Source of the DNA: Eonycteris spelaea
Lineage: Eukaryota; Chordata; Mammalia; Chiroptera; Pteropodidae
DNA: 64,000 nt
NCBI GenBank assembly: GCA_003508835.1
Contig: PUFA01000070.1
Span: 7,825,001 to 7,889,000 of the forward strand
Direction of reading: 5' to 3'
The notes under the pieces were generated by a model. It ran no database searches and was not told the origin of the DNA. It saw nothing but the letters and a program-made list of their open reading frames with translations. Shown here in pieces: positions 33,760 through 45,684 of this stretch (positions are counted from its first letter, which is position 1; each line of letters opens with the position of its first letter). A program made the translations under genes and the position numbers.

Positions 33760-36710
33760 CTTGGTGAATGAGCGAAGTAGATGAACCTGTGGAAAGTCTA
33801 GATGCACAAAGAGACCAGGCTCCCAGATCACCCGTGAGTGGGGAATGTGAGAAATTGGAAGCAGAGTCTGGACAGTTCTGCCATAGAGTACAATATAGAA
33901 AGTAGTCTGAACCCTCGTACTAAAGTGGTTTTGTCATTCATTGTATGGAGTTGTATTATCTGGTAATGCTTTTTTATTTTGTAATAAATATTTCGGCAAT
34001 GATTTTTTTCAATGCTTAATATAAAAGATTAAGTACTGAATTTCGATTTCTTAAGAATGTTGAGATTTACCATACACCATGAGCATATTGTGATATCACT
34101 GACCACGTGAAAACCTGCAGACGTAAATCTCTGAAAAGTATCAGCATCTACTTCAAAAGTTAAGAAGCCTGAGCCCAAAGATAAAGATTTAACTCTTTCA
34201 GCTACAGAAGGTGTATTTATATATCAGTCTCTGAGGCATGACTTCTAATTTAGATCAAAAGACTGTTCTTCTAAATTAATTTTAATTATTTTACATTCTA
34301 AATGTTTCTGTACAAATGCCAAAATTAAAGAGAAAGCTGTATAGCTTGACTCCACAAGCAGAAAAAACTTCACAGTTAAAAATTTTCAGTTTTATATCAG
34401 TGTAATCACTGAAGTTCCAAAGAGAAAATCAGTTAATTCCAATAATAGCTCCAATATTTTCAATATTTCTATCTCATGAAAAAGTTCAACAGTGAAAATT
34501 AAAATTTCTGTGGTGGAAATATAATTTTTAGAGTACAATATAATGGTCAGAGCAATATTCTTCTAAATTAAGGAATCCCTGAAGAGAACAGCAGAAAAGA
34601 AAACCTTTATTAAGTCCGTGTGTTCTAATCCTGCTGTGTCGATGGCTATTCTAATAAGTATGTATTTCCTAGTGGCAAACAAACAAAAAACATTTAGATA
34701 TAACCTATGGAGCAGAAATGACTTAGAATTGGTTATGGGCAGACAAAATTCATAATTATATCCACATAAATTGCAATATTTTACCAATAAAAATAGAAGT
34801 ATAACGGTAACATTTTACAAGTGTTTTTATTTATACACATGATTAGCATAATTAAACTTGGAAAAAAATTAATGAAGCTAATGTCAAATTTTAAAAAGCT
34901 CAATTTGTCTACCAATTAGAAAACTTCAAAAAATAATGCAGTTTTATTATCTGTATTCCCTTTCACTCCTTTTCACTCTCAAAACTGTTTTAATTCTTCT
35001 CAAAAGTATCCTGATGGGCACCCCATCTAAAGCTCAGGAGAACAACATTAATACAATTAGAGAAAAGTGATAAGTAGGCAGATTTTAACTCAAAGTAAGA
35101 AAGAGTTTTCTAATAATTAGGGGTATTGACAAGAGGAAGCACAGTGTGGTAGGAGGATCACCTAGTACAACGACCAAGGAGAGGTAGCTAATTTCATATT
35201 GACAACGAAATGGGCTATTTCCTGAGGCCATGAGCTCACCATCACTGGAAATGCTTAAACACTACAGTAAAGGGACCTTCCTGAGTTGAAGTAGGATCCA
35301 AAATATCTCTGAGTTTCCTTTAAATTCTGTGATTTATTTATTCAACAAATAATCGTTACTCTCTCTTGGATTGCTCACACTGGATGAAGCTGGATGCTAT
35401 GTCATGAGGCATCTTACACAGAAATTGTGCGAGATTATAAATGTTATAAGTTGCTGAAAAAAAATTGAGAGCCTACTATTAGGCACTTTTCTAGTGGAGG
35501 AAAACAGTGTTGGTGATTCTATGGTGTAATAATTGTACAAAGCTATAATTATCACCTGATAGTGGCCTCCCAGAAAAAGGGGTAAATAAATCTAGAGTAG
35601 TGAAAATAAGTATGTGAAAAAAATCTGAAAACTGCTAAGTGCAGCACAGATGAAAGCTATAATTATTGTTACGTTAGACTCACATCTTTAATTTATCCTA
35701 TATTTGATCATTAGCTATACATACATCTGTTTTATATACTCTTCCAGGTTGAGTTTTTCAAATTTCTGTTTCATAGGCTGGGCACAATTTAATTGGTGTT
35801 AATTTATATTTAGTCCCTCCATATAAGCATGTTCTACCTCCCCAAGTAGCTTATATGAATCTTAATGTAAGGGTCCTTCCTGCATTTTTCCACTCAGCCC
35901 TCACAGTGTTGATTGAATTTCAGTACTCAGTGATCTAGGGAGACAAGACTGGCTGCATAAAGGTACGTTCTTCCCCATTTGGCAAGAGTCATGTCTCAAA
36001 TCTTTAGTACTTTTTCTTACAAAGAGAAGCCCCATTTTTTTTCTCCTTTACTGTTCCTGCCTCCCATTATTCCCCCACAAAACAAAATTTTATTATGACC
36101 AGGATTCAACAAACAAAACTAACATGACTCAAATCCTTAAAACCCTAACAGTACTTCTTAATAGAAGTTCAAATCCACTGTTGTGCCAGTAGCTTTTGAT
36201 TCCAAAAAAGATAAAGACCTATGTCTCAATATCTAATTATTTTCCACTCTTCTCAATCACACTGGGATCCTTTTATCATTATTATAATGTTGCTTTGCAC
36301 AAATGGCTGAGAACCTTTAGTCTGTGCTCTTGAGAGCTGATCTGAATCACCCACAGGGCATATTGTGTGAACTTGCAATTATTTCCTGTGAATGTTCTGT
36401 GAATGTGTTGAAACCAAGCATGAACATTTCCAGCCAAATTGCAGTTTTTTCCAGGACCTTTACTGCATCCCAAGCCTTGAAAACAAGGAGTGTTAATAGT
36501 CGGTTCTGACACAAAAACTGTGGATGCTCAATTTGCAGAGGCAAAGGTCTCCAGTTCCCACATTTGTAATTTTATGTTTAAATAGTAAACTATAAATAGT
36601 ATTGGATCAGTCACTATTCCTCTTTCATTAACCAACAATTATTACAACAGAAGACTTCTACGACAATTATAAGGACAAAAGGGGCTTCCCACTGTCTTCT
36701 GATACACATA
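33760..36710. other. Long AT-rich unassigned segment
   Basis: About 3 kb without a recognised gene or confident repeat. AT-rich with many TAAT/ATTA words (for example 34270-34290 and 35655-35830). Confidence 0.4.
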
Positions 36711-36719
36711 ATTGGGAGA

Positions 36720-37420
36720 ATATTTGTGAGACTATTACCTGTGGTTCATGCTTCCCTGGCAGCCATTCCATCATTACATTGTGAGAGGAAAGAGAAGTCA
36801 ACGCCACCTCAGGAAAGAAAAGGATATGCTATTGAGGAAGTATCTACCAGACAGGAAGAGAAAATGGGAAGCCTTCTTCTTCCAAATTCCAGTGGATTAT
36901 GGGAAGGAGAGATCAAATGCCAATGACTTCACTTGTACCCTTTGAAGTAAAACATCTAGCCCTCGGATCCCATGACCAGCAGTCCGGGAATGTCTGTCTC
37001 TCGTTGGTAGAAACATCTAGACAGACAGACATGGGGAAGTGCATGAGTTTTTGTTAGGATTTGTGATTAGTGTGCTTCCCTGGGCATAGCTTGGGAAGTC
37101 TGGGAGGCAATGGGCAGGGCTTCATCCTCAGTAGCATGGGAACACTATGCTACTACTAGAGGAAGGAGGCTAAACAGGAGCCCCGGCAGTGCTCCTCACT
37201 CCCCAAGGCTTGGGCAAGGCGTGAAAGAGATCTGGGACCTCCCCTGCTCTGGAGCAGGAGTTCAGAGACCCAAAAGGGCTGATGGAGGATTGTGACCAGT
37301 ACAAAATGGTTACAGCATCCAAGGACTTCATGAGCAGAGGCAAAGCATGAACTCCATATTGGAGGTCTGACTTCCAAGTAGCCAGATAGGCATATCTAAA
37401 ATATTACCACAGGCAACAGA
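36720..37420. other. Unassigned, GC-richer purine-heavy segment
   Basis: Several overlapping short frames on both strands arise here because GC is higher. The sequence has the texture of an old LTR ('gttacagcatccaaggactt' in its right part) but I cannot name a family. A CAGACAGACA run lies near 37020. Confidence 0.3.
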
Positions 37421-40400
37421 CTAGATCGGCCCCAGCATAGTGAAGACGATTGCATAGGTCTGAAACCCCTGCCTCTCCACTGCTAACATAAGGTCAACAT
37501 GGGGCATGCTAACATGCCTTACACCCTGATCTATTCAAGTGCCATTTAGAGGGGGATGGGAAGCTAAAAGACTGAACATTTGCCCACATAGGACTGAATC
37601 ATCCAAGAGAGATTATTTAAACCTGAATGTCCTGGGATTTTATAAAATGACAACTTTAAAGTTGTTTCCACATCTCTCCCTAACTACCACCACCAAGCTG
37701 AGGAAGATGAGTCAGCTTTAGGAAACAAGGAAACTCCATTTATTTTGAACATCTGTGTGAAGCATGTGAATTTATCACACCACTACCCGTCCTAAGCTTT
37801 CCTTTGCCACCACCCAATTCTAAGATACTCAATTTATTTCAAATGGTTTTGGTTTTTTTCCATTTCAACCTAAGACTTCCTTCTTTCTTCTAGTCTCATC
37901 TCATCGAGATGTACCTGAGGAAATTTTGAGAGCTGGAAAAAGATGTCCCCAAAAAATCCCAATATGGCCCTGACAAAAGCAATGAGAGACAGACATCCCC
38001 AGACTGGGGTCCGAGGGCTACACTGACTTAAGAACACAATCAGAGGGAGGAAGAAGTGCAGGAATATGTGGTTCTCCCCACTGGCACCAAAGGGCTCTGA
38101 CATTCATCCACTGAAACATTTATAGACAGATTTGAGGGCTGCAGGGTCATCTAAATGTTAAGAGAAGATGTTAAATTTCCCCATCCTGTAGGTCCTAAAT
38201 AAAACACTTATCACCTCCAAATCTCTGGAGTCTTGAACAGAGGTTGCAGACGAACCCAGTGGTAGGAGGTCATGGTGAGCCACCCCTACACACACACACA
38301 TACACACACACAGCAATCATCTGTTAACATCTCCCCACTGCCACCATAGCACGCCATCGCTGAGGCAAGGAGACGCATCCAACCACTCCCTCATTCCATG
38401 TGCACAATCTCCTGCTTGAGATCCCACATTACCCTTTTGTAAGTAATTTTCCTTCATTCAAGCTCACCCTTAATGTTCCATTAACCCCTTCAAATCCTTT
38501 TTGAAAAGAGAAAGTGACTGAAGACTGAATAAATTTATTTTATTTTTATAAAAACAAAACCCATTCAGATTATCCTGGGACAGGAGGAAAGAGGCAGAGC
38601 ATGTGCCAAGGCCCTGCTGGAGGGGCTCTATTCCTTTGACTGCTGTAGTTAAGGTTGACTCCTGCTCACAATTTCCTTTACTTGGGCCTGCCAGTGTTTG
38701 GTACTTAGTCATTCAAGCCTGAGACTTCATTCCAGGCAGTAACGTCAGAGACCTTTGCCTTCTTCTAATTAGCTTTGCTGCTATTGCAGAAGCCAACGTA
38801 CACTTTCCCTCTGCGCCCTTCTGGGAGGCATGCCTCAAGCTAAAGAACACACACAGTTATACTATACTCTGGCTTGATATTTAAAAGCACTAGTGCTTTC
38901 TTCAGTTCTGCCTTGTGAAATGTCTCCTTTCTCTCACATCTTGGGCAATAATTAGCACCTGAGAGGTCTGTTACTGAGAAAAAGGAAGGTGTCCTTCCAG
39001 AAAATTTTCTTCCTCCTTGAAGCCTGGTATACTACTGGGATGAAAAGCCCAGGGCACATTGATTATATTTCCCAGAGTTGTTCCCTTCATTTTCATTTCT
39101 CAAAAAGTTTTTAAATGCTCTATCAATATTTAACGATAGCAATTATCTTTAACTGGGAAAAGTGCCTTCCATTATATAATGTAGAAGAACAACATTTGGA
39201 TAGTCCTTATATAAAGATTCTTGTCCCATTACATCCACTGGGGGAAAATGCAATAAATAATTAACTACCTAAATTCATTGCCATGAATAATAACATGGTC
39301 AACAAGGTCTTCCATCAATACACAAAATCAATCTTGTGAAGATGCCACCACTTGTAATTCTATACACACTTTACTCCTGTTCGCTCCTGATACAGGTCGT
39401 AAGTCCCTGTTTCCATTTGACGACATTGCTTCTTGTTGAACTTGTAGCAATACCGAAAAACAAGGCCTGAAATCCTGAGACAGGCACACTGTTTCCTAAA
39501 AAGATCAGCTACAAACAGAGCCCTCTGCCTAGCACATCGCTGCTGATATGGAGAAGCAGCCTGGACCCCATGTCATCCTCGCAGGTTCTATGAACTCCAG
39601 CCACTGGCCTGACCTCTCTAAGACTCTGTCCAAGGGCTGATGTATGACTTCTACCAAGGCAGTTAAAAAAAAAAAAACACACACACAGAGAAAAAGAAGC
39701 TGAGTTTTCACATGAAGATAAATTAGTCATTTATATCTTCCTAAATACTTTCAGAACTCTAAACCTAACAAAGATATTCATAAGATTATTAATTTTAAAA
39801 AAAAGTTAGAAGCCACCTTCTTAGCACTAGAGCTGGCTTAGTTCTTCCCATCCAGACCACAAGCACGCTGAGGCTGCCTGTTGCCTGAACTCTCACTATG
39901 AACGCTCACTATTTTGTCACACGTGACATTTTTTCCCACTGCTATTGTAGCAACTTCTCTGAAGAATGAAACTCTCTCTAAAAAGAGCGTAAAAAAGACC
40001 GAGGGCTATCACATCTTACCTTTTGTCACATCTTTCAGAACATGGATGAACAGATCTTCATGACAGACTCCTAAAGATTTCTTCTAGCTTCATCCTAAAA
40101 CCTAGATAGAGTCCAGGACCTTACATGCTTTGCACTGTTTATCAGGTATTTTCTACTCAGACATCCATTGTTACTCCAACGACCTTCTCCACGCAGCATC
40201 ATTTTTGCTCATCTCTGTAACTAAAAGAATACAGATTATCCTAGGAGAATTAGCTGATAAATTCAGTGGGCAACAATTCATCTAGAAAATTTGAGTCAAG
40301 CTTCAGTCAAACACATCCAGGATTTGTTTGGTTGGGAAAAGATAGCAAACCTTGGTTCAGGTGCCCAGCTACTGCCTGATATGCATAAGAAAAACATTAC

Positions 40401-40990
40401 TCATGGTCTTGAAGGATTCCTGACAAACAATGGCTGCATGATAAAGAATACCAGGAAGCAAAGAATTGTGTGTACACCAGAACTGATACAGAATATATGT
40501 CAAAAGGGAGAGCATCACATGGCCAGTGAGGTAGAGCAGAAACCTGTGCAGAGCATCTCTGCCTGGCAGTAAAGGAGACAAATGCCAAGAGCAATTCAAT
40601 TTGAAGCTGCAAACAAAAAAAGTTTCTGTAAATGTATCTCATTAATGTGAGAGAATAGGAAGCAGTTTGCAGACAGAATGGAAACTAGTCTGTATGACAA
40701 TGAAACCTTTTTCTGTATAATGTTGGTCCTGAAACTGAATCTTACCTTTACTAAAAAAAAGCTTGGATTTGGAATACTTATGCATCTCCCTCTGCTCCAC
40801 ATTTTTTCATTTTTCCATGGTTACTTATGAATAAATTGCTTTTAATTAAACATAGTATGTTCCTAAAAATTATCAAGCTATGGTTTAAATTCATAACTAA
40901 TCTGACATCCTGAAAAAAATTAACAACCGACCTGAGGTTTACAAAAATTCAAGAAAGGGAGGAAGAGAGGGAAGAGATCAGAAATAATAC
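37421..40990. other. Unassigned DNA with minor simple repeats
   Basis: Simple repeats are an AC run near 38288-38312 and an A(12) plus (CA) tract near 39666-39687. No gene is supported. The 40291-40572 frame has a protein-like look but begins at TTG; its first ATG is at 40381, leaving about 63 codons. Confidence 0.4.
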
Positions 40991-40999
40991 ACTGTCTAA

Positions 41000-41290
41000 A
41001 AGTAGGGGAATGGTAATCTATATGATGGAGTACTTATGGGACTATTTTCACAAAAAGAAAAATATTTATGTCATGAAGAATGTTCATAATATCAAGTGGA
41101 AAAATAGAAAATAATACCTTATAGACAAATTTCTAAAATAAACAACTTAACCTGGGTAAAAATACCCGAATGGTAACCTTTTTTCCCCCCTTGATGACAA
41201 GGTAGAGGAATAGTTCTTCTTCTTATATTTTTCTGTATTTTCTATGATACATGAGTGAAACTTTCATATTCAGAGAAAAATGATGTATTT
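41000..41290 (+). mobile_element. L1M 3' UTR fragment
   Basis: 'gtaatctatatgatggagta' then 'ccttgatgacaaggtagagg' and 'ttctgtattttctatgatac' is the usual sequence order at an L1M 3' end. Confidence 0.6.
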
Positions 41291-41299
41291 TTAAAAGAA

Positions 41300-42335
41300 T
41301 ATCCCAGTCATAAGAGGGTTGGTCATGAACTGAAGCATTATAGAAGATGAGTTAGAGGACCAAAGAGGCCAGGTTTGGCATGACTTCCCGAGTTCCACTA
41401 ATGTCTGACCCTGGAGACAACCCTGGCTTATACCAAGGACAATTGCAGCAGATTGTCACTAACTGATGTGATTAAGGATTTAGATTATAAACTGACTCTT
41501 TGTGTTTTTTTGGTTAATTCTCTACCTCATTGCTAGAATGTGCATTTAAGGTTTAGTTGTGCTTAAATTGATTAAAGTGGGTAAAATTTACCACCTGTAA
41601 TCATCTCCTATTCTGGCCATGTTTTATGGTTTTCTGAAATGACTAAAATAGGCTTTACGAGCATAGAGTTTAGTGCTGTGACAAAATAATTTGACAGCAA
41701 GACAGGCCTTATCTCTTTATATTGCATGAAAGAAAAAGCCAGGGAAGAAATCTGTTCTGGTAGAGAACAGAAAGTGTAGTCAAAAACTTTCAAAAACTTA
41801 CCTCTTGATTGATTGTTCACCTATCCAAAGCCCTTCATTTGTTATTAGATCACAAATCCAATTTAATAGCAACAGAAACTAATCAATTTTAGGTACAGTA
41901 TATTGTTACTAGTTTTCTTAACTAAACATGGTTTCCTTCTTAAAGGAGGACCTACATGCTCTAATTTATATTTTCTCTTCAAAGAGGGAGCTTAAATTGT
42001 TGTCTACATACAACTTACCAATTGCAACAGCAATACCCAGGTGTACTAGACAGTAGCCCTCCAGCTATGGTGTTCACATTTCTAGATATTGTAAATATGT
42101 TTTACATAGGGAAGGAGAGTAGTTTTGGTTAATATAGTAGCTTGGTTAGGTTAAGAGTGCTTCTACGGACTTTTCAGAAATATTTGGCGTCAATATCTCT
42201 GCATAGAACTTGCACCCCACATCCTACTCTTCTTCAGGCACCAACATTTCTATAAAGTCTGACATTTGCAGCCTTCAAATTTAGATTCCCCTTGATATTG
42301 ATCTGTGTTTCCCCAATGCCTAAGAGACCTTACTC
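41300..42335. other. Unassigned DNA
   Basis: No gene or confident repeat recognised. Confidence 0.45.
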
Positions 42336-42339
42336 ACAG

Positions 42340-42680
42340 AAACTTATTGAGCACCTCCACACTTACCAGGCACTGTGGTAAGGCAATGAACAAGACAGAC
42401 CCAGCTCCTTATTCTCATAAAATTTCCATTTGATAGGAGAATCAGATAAGTAAGATACCCTAAACCCAGTTTCAGCTAGTGTAAGATCAATGAAAAATAA
42501 AAACAGGGCAATGGAGTAGAAAGAGATGAGGTGAGTACTTAGATTGGTGAACAGGAAGGCTCCACTGAGGAGAGTGAATTTAAGCTTAAGCCTCACTGAG
42601 GGAAAAAAGTTGCCATTAAGAGAGCAAGGGAGGAACATACCAAGAGCAAAATGCGAGTTCAAAAGGCCTAGGAGGAGCAA
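42340..42680 (-). mobile_element. Ancient L2-like repeat block
   Basis: It starts 'ttattgagcacctccacact', 'taccaggcactgtggtaag' and 'gaacaagacagacccagctc', a reverse-strand L2 end. It then continues into the purine-rich partner block ('caagggaggaacataccaag', 'ttcaaaaggcctaggagg'). The 105-codon minus-strand frame here is incidental. Confidence 0.7.
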
Positions 42681-42689
42681 GTTTGGTTG

Positions 42690-43015
42690 AGGAAGAAGCA
42701 GGGACCAGCTGGCTTGAATTTAGGCAAGAGATGTCAGATGAACATTGGAAAGGTAGAACTAGAAAGCAGAGACCAATTCTGTTATTCCACAGCTACCTCT
42801 TCTCATGGTGCCCTCACATGGTGGGTAGAGTAAAGGCGCAACAATCTGGTGTCTCTTTTGTAAGGACACTAATCTTATCATAGGAGGACTCACCCTATCA
42901 CCTCATTTATCCTTAATTTCCCTGTAGGACCCTATCTCAAATGTCACATTGAGGTTAAGATTTCAACAAATAAATTGGAAGGAGGGGCACACAATTCAGT
43001 CCACAGCACTACATA
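42690..43015 (-). mobile_element. MaLR-like LTR fossil
   Basis: Reverse-strand wording of an old MaLR-type LTR: 'ctggtgtctcttttgtaagg', 'acactaatcttatcatagga', 'tgtcacattgaggttaagat' and the end 'cacacaattcagtccacagc'. No internal retroviral sequence is attached. Confidence 0.65.
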
Positions 43016-43039
43016 ATCTTGATCAAATCCTTACTACTT

Positions 43040-43265
43040 TGGTCTTCATCCAAATCAAGGTTTCACAGCCAAAGCCAACAGGCCAAATCCAGCCAGTCTC
43101 TTATTTTGTTTATAAGTTTTACTGGGCACAACCATGCCCCATTATTAATATTGTCTATAGATGCTTGTATTCCAAGGCAAAGCTGAATAGTCGCAGCAGT
43201 GATTAATGGCCTGCAAAGCCTAAAATATTTATTAACTGGCCCTTTAAGAAAAAGTTGCTGACCTT
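43040..43265 (-). mobile_element. hAT-like DNA transposon fossil (MER type)
   Basis: 'gccaaatccagccagtctct', 'tgtctatagatgcttgtatt', 'tggcctgcaaagcctaaaat' and 'aagaaaaagttgctgacctt' follow the order of a common nonautonomous hAT-Charlie-type element. The exact MER number is not certain. Confidence 0.65.
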
Positions 43266-44055
43266 TGACCTAGATGATCCCCTTAAGCTTCCTAGTTCTA
43301 ACATTCTATGATCTTATTCATGTCATTAGCCTGAAATATTTTTAGTCAAGTCTTAGGTTCTTCAAAAGGCACTTAGTGACCTAATGATTATTTTATAAGT
43401 ATTAAATGCTTACATTCAACAGAGCTGCTTTCATTAATCTCACATTGTAGCTAACCTCTCACTATTATAAGTGAGCTTAACTAGACATTGAACAAAGTCT
43501 TTATATGTAGTAAATTAGTATTATATCTCTATAGCCAAATACATTTCTCATTAAATTGATTGTTTAGAGGCTCTGTTGAATGCTTAATGCAGCAAGAAAA
43601 AAACAGAGAGAGCTAAAACAGTCCGCTTCACTGGTCTCTCCTCTCTGCACCACACAAACTTGGCACAGAGATAGTGCCATTTCAAATTGCTTGTTATTTA
43701 TGTTATTGCATTAGCCTTTACCCAGAGCTGGACAGTTAGTACCTTGGGGCCAGGGACGTGCTTTCCAAATCAAAAAAAAAGCATAAAATTAAAGAGCTGG
43801 AAGAGATATTAGCACTCATAATCCAACCTTCTCACTTCCCAGATTTATAAAGTAAGACCACACCAAACAATATCTTCTCTTTTTAACTGTCATGATATAT
43901 ATCAAGTGCTTGATTTAGAATTTCTATTTGGAAAGGACTTGAGAATGATTAGAGAAGGAAATTAGAAAAGTAAATACGGAGGAAAAGAAAATTTCCTGGG
44001 TCCTGACTAAAAAGGCTTTTGGTGGAGTGTTGTAGAAAACAATCTGAAGTCTACA
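43266..44055. other. Mostly unassigned DNA
   Basis: A MIR3-like scrap ('attaaagagctggaagagat') may lie near 43790-43860. Otherwise nothing recognised. Confidence 0.4.
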
Positions 44056-44059
44056 TTTT

Positions 44060-44330
44060 CATGTATCTCTAACTCAGCTTTTCTTAACATGTATTCTGTA
44101 GAGCAGCAACTCCAAGAGATGCTCCAAGAAAATATGATCCTATGGTTAAACAAGTTTGGAAACAGACTCATACTGCACACCTCTCTTGGAGAACCACACG
44201 CATATCAGCATAGCAAGGCTCTGAGAATTTGTAGTAAATGCACCTTTTTAACACTGAGATGCACAAACATTTGGCAACATAACTACTTTTTTCATAGAAC
44301 ATCTATCAACATTTACGAAAAAAGAATGAA
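44060..44330 (+). mobile_element. hAT-Charlie-type MER fossil
   Basis: 'gcttttcttaacatgtattc' and 'gatgctccaagaaaatatga', then 'caagtttggaaacagactca', are the left-end features of a Charlie-type nonautonomous element. The right end is less clear. Confidence 0.5.
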
Positions 44331-44559
44331 ATAGGCTTTCTCAAAAATCCATTTTAGAAAAAATCTAGCACCAGTCCAATTCTACCTAAAATACTTCCCA
44401 AACTATTTCATTCATTTAACCATGTATTTCTCCCACGTGTGCCACAAAGCTGAGAGGGAAGAGGCTAGCTTTCTCTGTGAAAATCACCTTACATTGAGCA
44501 ACCATCCCTTCCTTTATGGTGTGTTATGTGACTCCTAGATATATCAGGTGCAGACTCTG

Positions 44560-44885
44560 GACTGCCCAGGAACATGGACTATGTTCATGAACAAAGTCAG
44601 ACCCAAAGAGAATTCATATGGATGGCTACATTCATAGAAAATTCAAAGTTAACACTAATAGAAATCAAAGGAATGGTTACCTCTGGTACAAGTCCAGGAA
44701 AGGACAAGAAATTGGAACAAGACAAAATAAACTTTGTGAAGTTATTGAAATTTCCATTTCTTAATTAGGGTGATGGTCATGTGGGTATGTACATATGTAA
44801 AAATATTTCAAGCTGTATACTGAAGACTAATGTGCTTACACACTTATATATAGGTATGTTTCACCTCAAAAAAAAGAGTTTTTTT
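44560..44885 (+). mobile_element. L1M 3' UTR fragment
   Basis: 'tggatggctacattcataga', 'ggaatggttacctctggtac' and 'gtatgtttcacctcaaaaaa' are in the order expected for an L1M 3' end, finishing at an A run. Confidence 0.65.
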
Positions 44886-45214
44886 TAAAAGGAGGGGGAC
44901 CTGACCCATATCAGTAATACTAAACAGTTTGCATGTGAGTTCTGGCATCCTAAAAAAATGTAAACAAAAAATTTTGTGACACTAGTTCATACTTCCGGTT
45001 AGTCTTTTTCTAAAATATCTAACAGAACCTTGTTTTTGATGAAGAGGTTTTGTTTTGTGGTTGTTTTTCTATTGTTAACACTCAATTTGTCTCACAGCTT
45101 CAGATGACCATCATCTTTATCTTCATTCATGAGCTTGTCAAATACTTACATTTTGTTATGTAGTCTTCAAAATCTGTAGTCTGAATCACAGGTCCAAGAA
45201 ACTGTTAACATGTA

Positions 45215-45395
45215 ATAGAATGTTTGCACTGGGAGGTATGTCAGAAATTAGTGGCCAACCTCATTTTACAGATTTACAATGTGAGACCTAAAGAAATCCA
45301 GTGATCTTCTCAAGGTTAAATCATTATTTAGTGGCAGAAGTGAGTGTAGAAACCAGCTCTCCTGAGTCCCACTCTGATGCTCTTACTCTATATCG
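45215..45395 (-). mobile_element. MIR/MIR3-like SINE
   Basis: 'ggccaacctcattttacaga', 'gatcttctcaaggttaaatc', 'cagctctcctgagtcccact' and 'gatgctcttactcta' match a reverse-strand MIR-related SINE. Confidence 0.65.
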
Positions 45396-45684
45396 TTCTA
45401 ACAATACAAACATATCAAAATTATAAACTTCTTAGAAACAAAGTGACATACCCAAGGAAGACAAATTCAAACAAATCTGGGGCTGGTAAACCAGTGAATA
45501 GTTGGCCACTATCTAATGACAGGTGAACTCTTTTCAAATCAGGCCAGTATACTGAATAGACTTTCATTCCCACATATTACATAGAACTAAAACATTGATG
45601 CTCTTCAAAAGAAGTAATTTTCTCCTCAGAATGACCACAATACCTTTTCAATTAAAAATAATCCACTTGAGGAAAGGGGGAAAA

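Noticed and set aside
40291..40572. 93-codon frame with protein-like composition outside recognised repeats
   Set aside because: It opens at TTG, and the first ATG is at 40381, leaving about 63 codons. I recognise no domain, and nothing upstream or downstream looks like a partner exon. At most an unidentified retropseudogene scrap.
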